NCBI GenBank assembly: GCA_022866645.1 | Contig: JALHUQ010000450.1 | Span: forward strand, 1-6,435 | Direction of reading: 5' to 3' | DNA: 6,435 bases | From: Woeseiaceae bacterium | Lineage (GTDB): Bacteria; Pseudomonadota; Gammaproteobacteria; Steroidobacterales; Woeseiaceae | Shown here: positions 5,927 to 6,435 of the stretch, one piece after another | How the letters are laid out: each line of letters opens with the position of its first letter | Position numbering within the stretch: the stretch's first letter is position 1 | Translations under genes and position numbers: made by a program | The notes under the pieces: model-generated | Told to the model about the DNA's origin: nothing | Database searches by the model: none | Seen by the model: the letters and a program-made list of their open reading frames with translations, nothing else

Positions 5927-6435
5927 TCAGGACCTGGACAGCACATCGATGAACCGGGAAAACAATTCATACTGGGAAGTGATACCCAGCTTGGCAAACA
6001 GGTTACGTTTGTGGACCATCACCGTACCCGGTGCGATCCCCAGTTCTCGAGCAATGGACTTGGATGAATGACCGCGCAGCAATAGCTGCGTTATCTCCCT
6101 TTCGCGATGGGTCAGTGAATCTTCACCAAAATTCTCAAAACAGGTGGTCAATCGTTGATGCATTCCGTGATCAAGTTTGCCTCGCAATGACTCGCTGTCC
6201 CGGCTGTCCCACACTTTTTGCATGGCTGTTCGAACTACGGGCTCAACCAAACTCAACTGATTCAGTTCTATACGCGTGAAGCGTTTTTCGGTGCGACCGC
6301 AGACCAGGACCAACGCACTGGTCGGCGTTACGCGCAGCAAAAAGTCCATTTCGTCCACGAGGTGCGTACGCTCGACGTACTGGCGGTAGTACTCGCTCGA
6401 ATGAAACCGGTCCGGCTGGGCGTCACGAAATCGAC
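5927..6435 (-). CDS. LuxR/GerE-type helix-turn-helix regulator, N-terminus outside window
   Basis: The frame stays open to the right edge, giving 168 visible residues of a longer protein; a GTG at 6358 is internal to the frame and not a likely start. The C-terminus is a standard GerE/LuxR DNA-binding domain at about fragment residues 105-165: SLTHREREITQLLLRGHSSK, then SIARELGIAPGTVMVHKRNL and FAKLGITSQYELF. The preceding part, with SSEYYRQYVERTHLVDEMDF near the edge, resembles the sensory domain of stand-alone LuxR regulators of about 260 residues. There is no sign of a receiver domain in the visible part, but the N-terminus is missing. The gene lies 85 bases upstream of liuA on the same strand, so it is a candidate local regulator of the acyl-CoA operon or could read through into it. 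Its ligand cannot be inferred. Confidence 0.9.
   Translation of the reverse strand, partial: RFRDAQPDRFHSSEYYRQYVERTHLVDEMDFLLRVTPTSALVLVCGRTEKRFTRIELNQLSLVEPVVRTAMQKVWDSRDSESLRGKLDHGMHQRLTTCFENFGEDSLTHREREITQLLLRGHSSKSIARELGIAPGTVMVHKRNLFAKLGITSQYELFSRFIDVLSRS

Noticed and set aside
1..6435. Mobile element, prophage, CRISPR or tRNA-associated island
   Set aside because: No transposase, integrase, repeat array, terminal repeats or tRNA-like sequence was seen, and gene style appears uniform throughout.

Overview
The window reads as a chromosomal catabolic locus of a Gram-negative proteobacterium, possibly a gammaproteobacterium; this assignment is tentative. The basis is dense gene packing, moderately high GC, an isovaleryl-CoA dehydrogenase/methylcrotonoyl-CoA carboxylase gene pair of the proteobacterial liu type, and a Sec-signal Sel1-repeat protein. 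I saw no RNA gene, mobile element, CRISPR array or long repeat, and no gene-free stretch longer than about 90 bases.

Layout from left to right: the 3' part of a TetR-family regulator on the + strand (its start is off the window) converges on, and overlaps by 12 bases, a minus-strand gene for an exported Sel1-repeat protein. To its right, four acyl-CoA genes also lie on the minus strand. In transcription order they are isovaleryl-CoA dehydrogenase (liuA), methylcrotonoyl-CoA carboxylase carboxyltransferase subunit (liuB), a double-hotdog MaoC-type (R)-enoyl-CoA hydratase, and a crotonase-family enoyl-CoA hydratase/isomerase. Gaps between them are 7, 39 and 15 bases, which indicates one operon. 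The Sel1 gene follows after 86 bases. Upstream of liuA, in the same orientation, is the 3' part of a LuxR/GerE-type regulator whose start is off the right edge.

Working together: LiuA oxidises isovaleryl-CoA to 3-methylcrotonyl-CoA, and LiuB supplies the carboxyltransferase half of the biotin enzyme that converts it to 3-methylglutaconyl-CoA. The biotin-carrying alpha subunit (LiuD), HMG-CoA lyase (LiuE) and a clearly canonical LiuC hydratase are not in the window. The positions usually taken by liuC and liuD hold the MaoC protein and a crotonase whose active site looks more like that of an isomerase, so the operon may join leucine breakdown to another acyl-CoA route (inference).

The least ordinary signals are regulatory. 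A perfect 15-base palindrome resembling a Fur box lies just upstream of liuA. Small inverted repeats overlap the ribosome binding sites of liuA and maoC. I do not see a wholly new biological system here; this is a variant of a known catabolic cluster.
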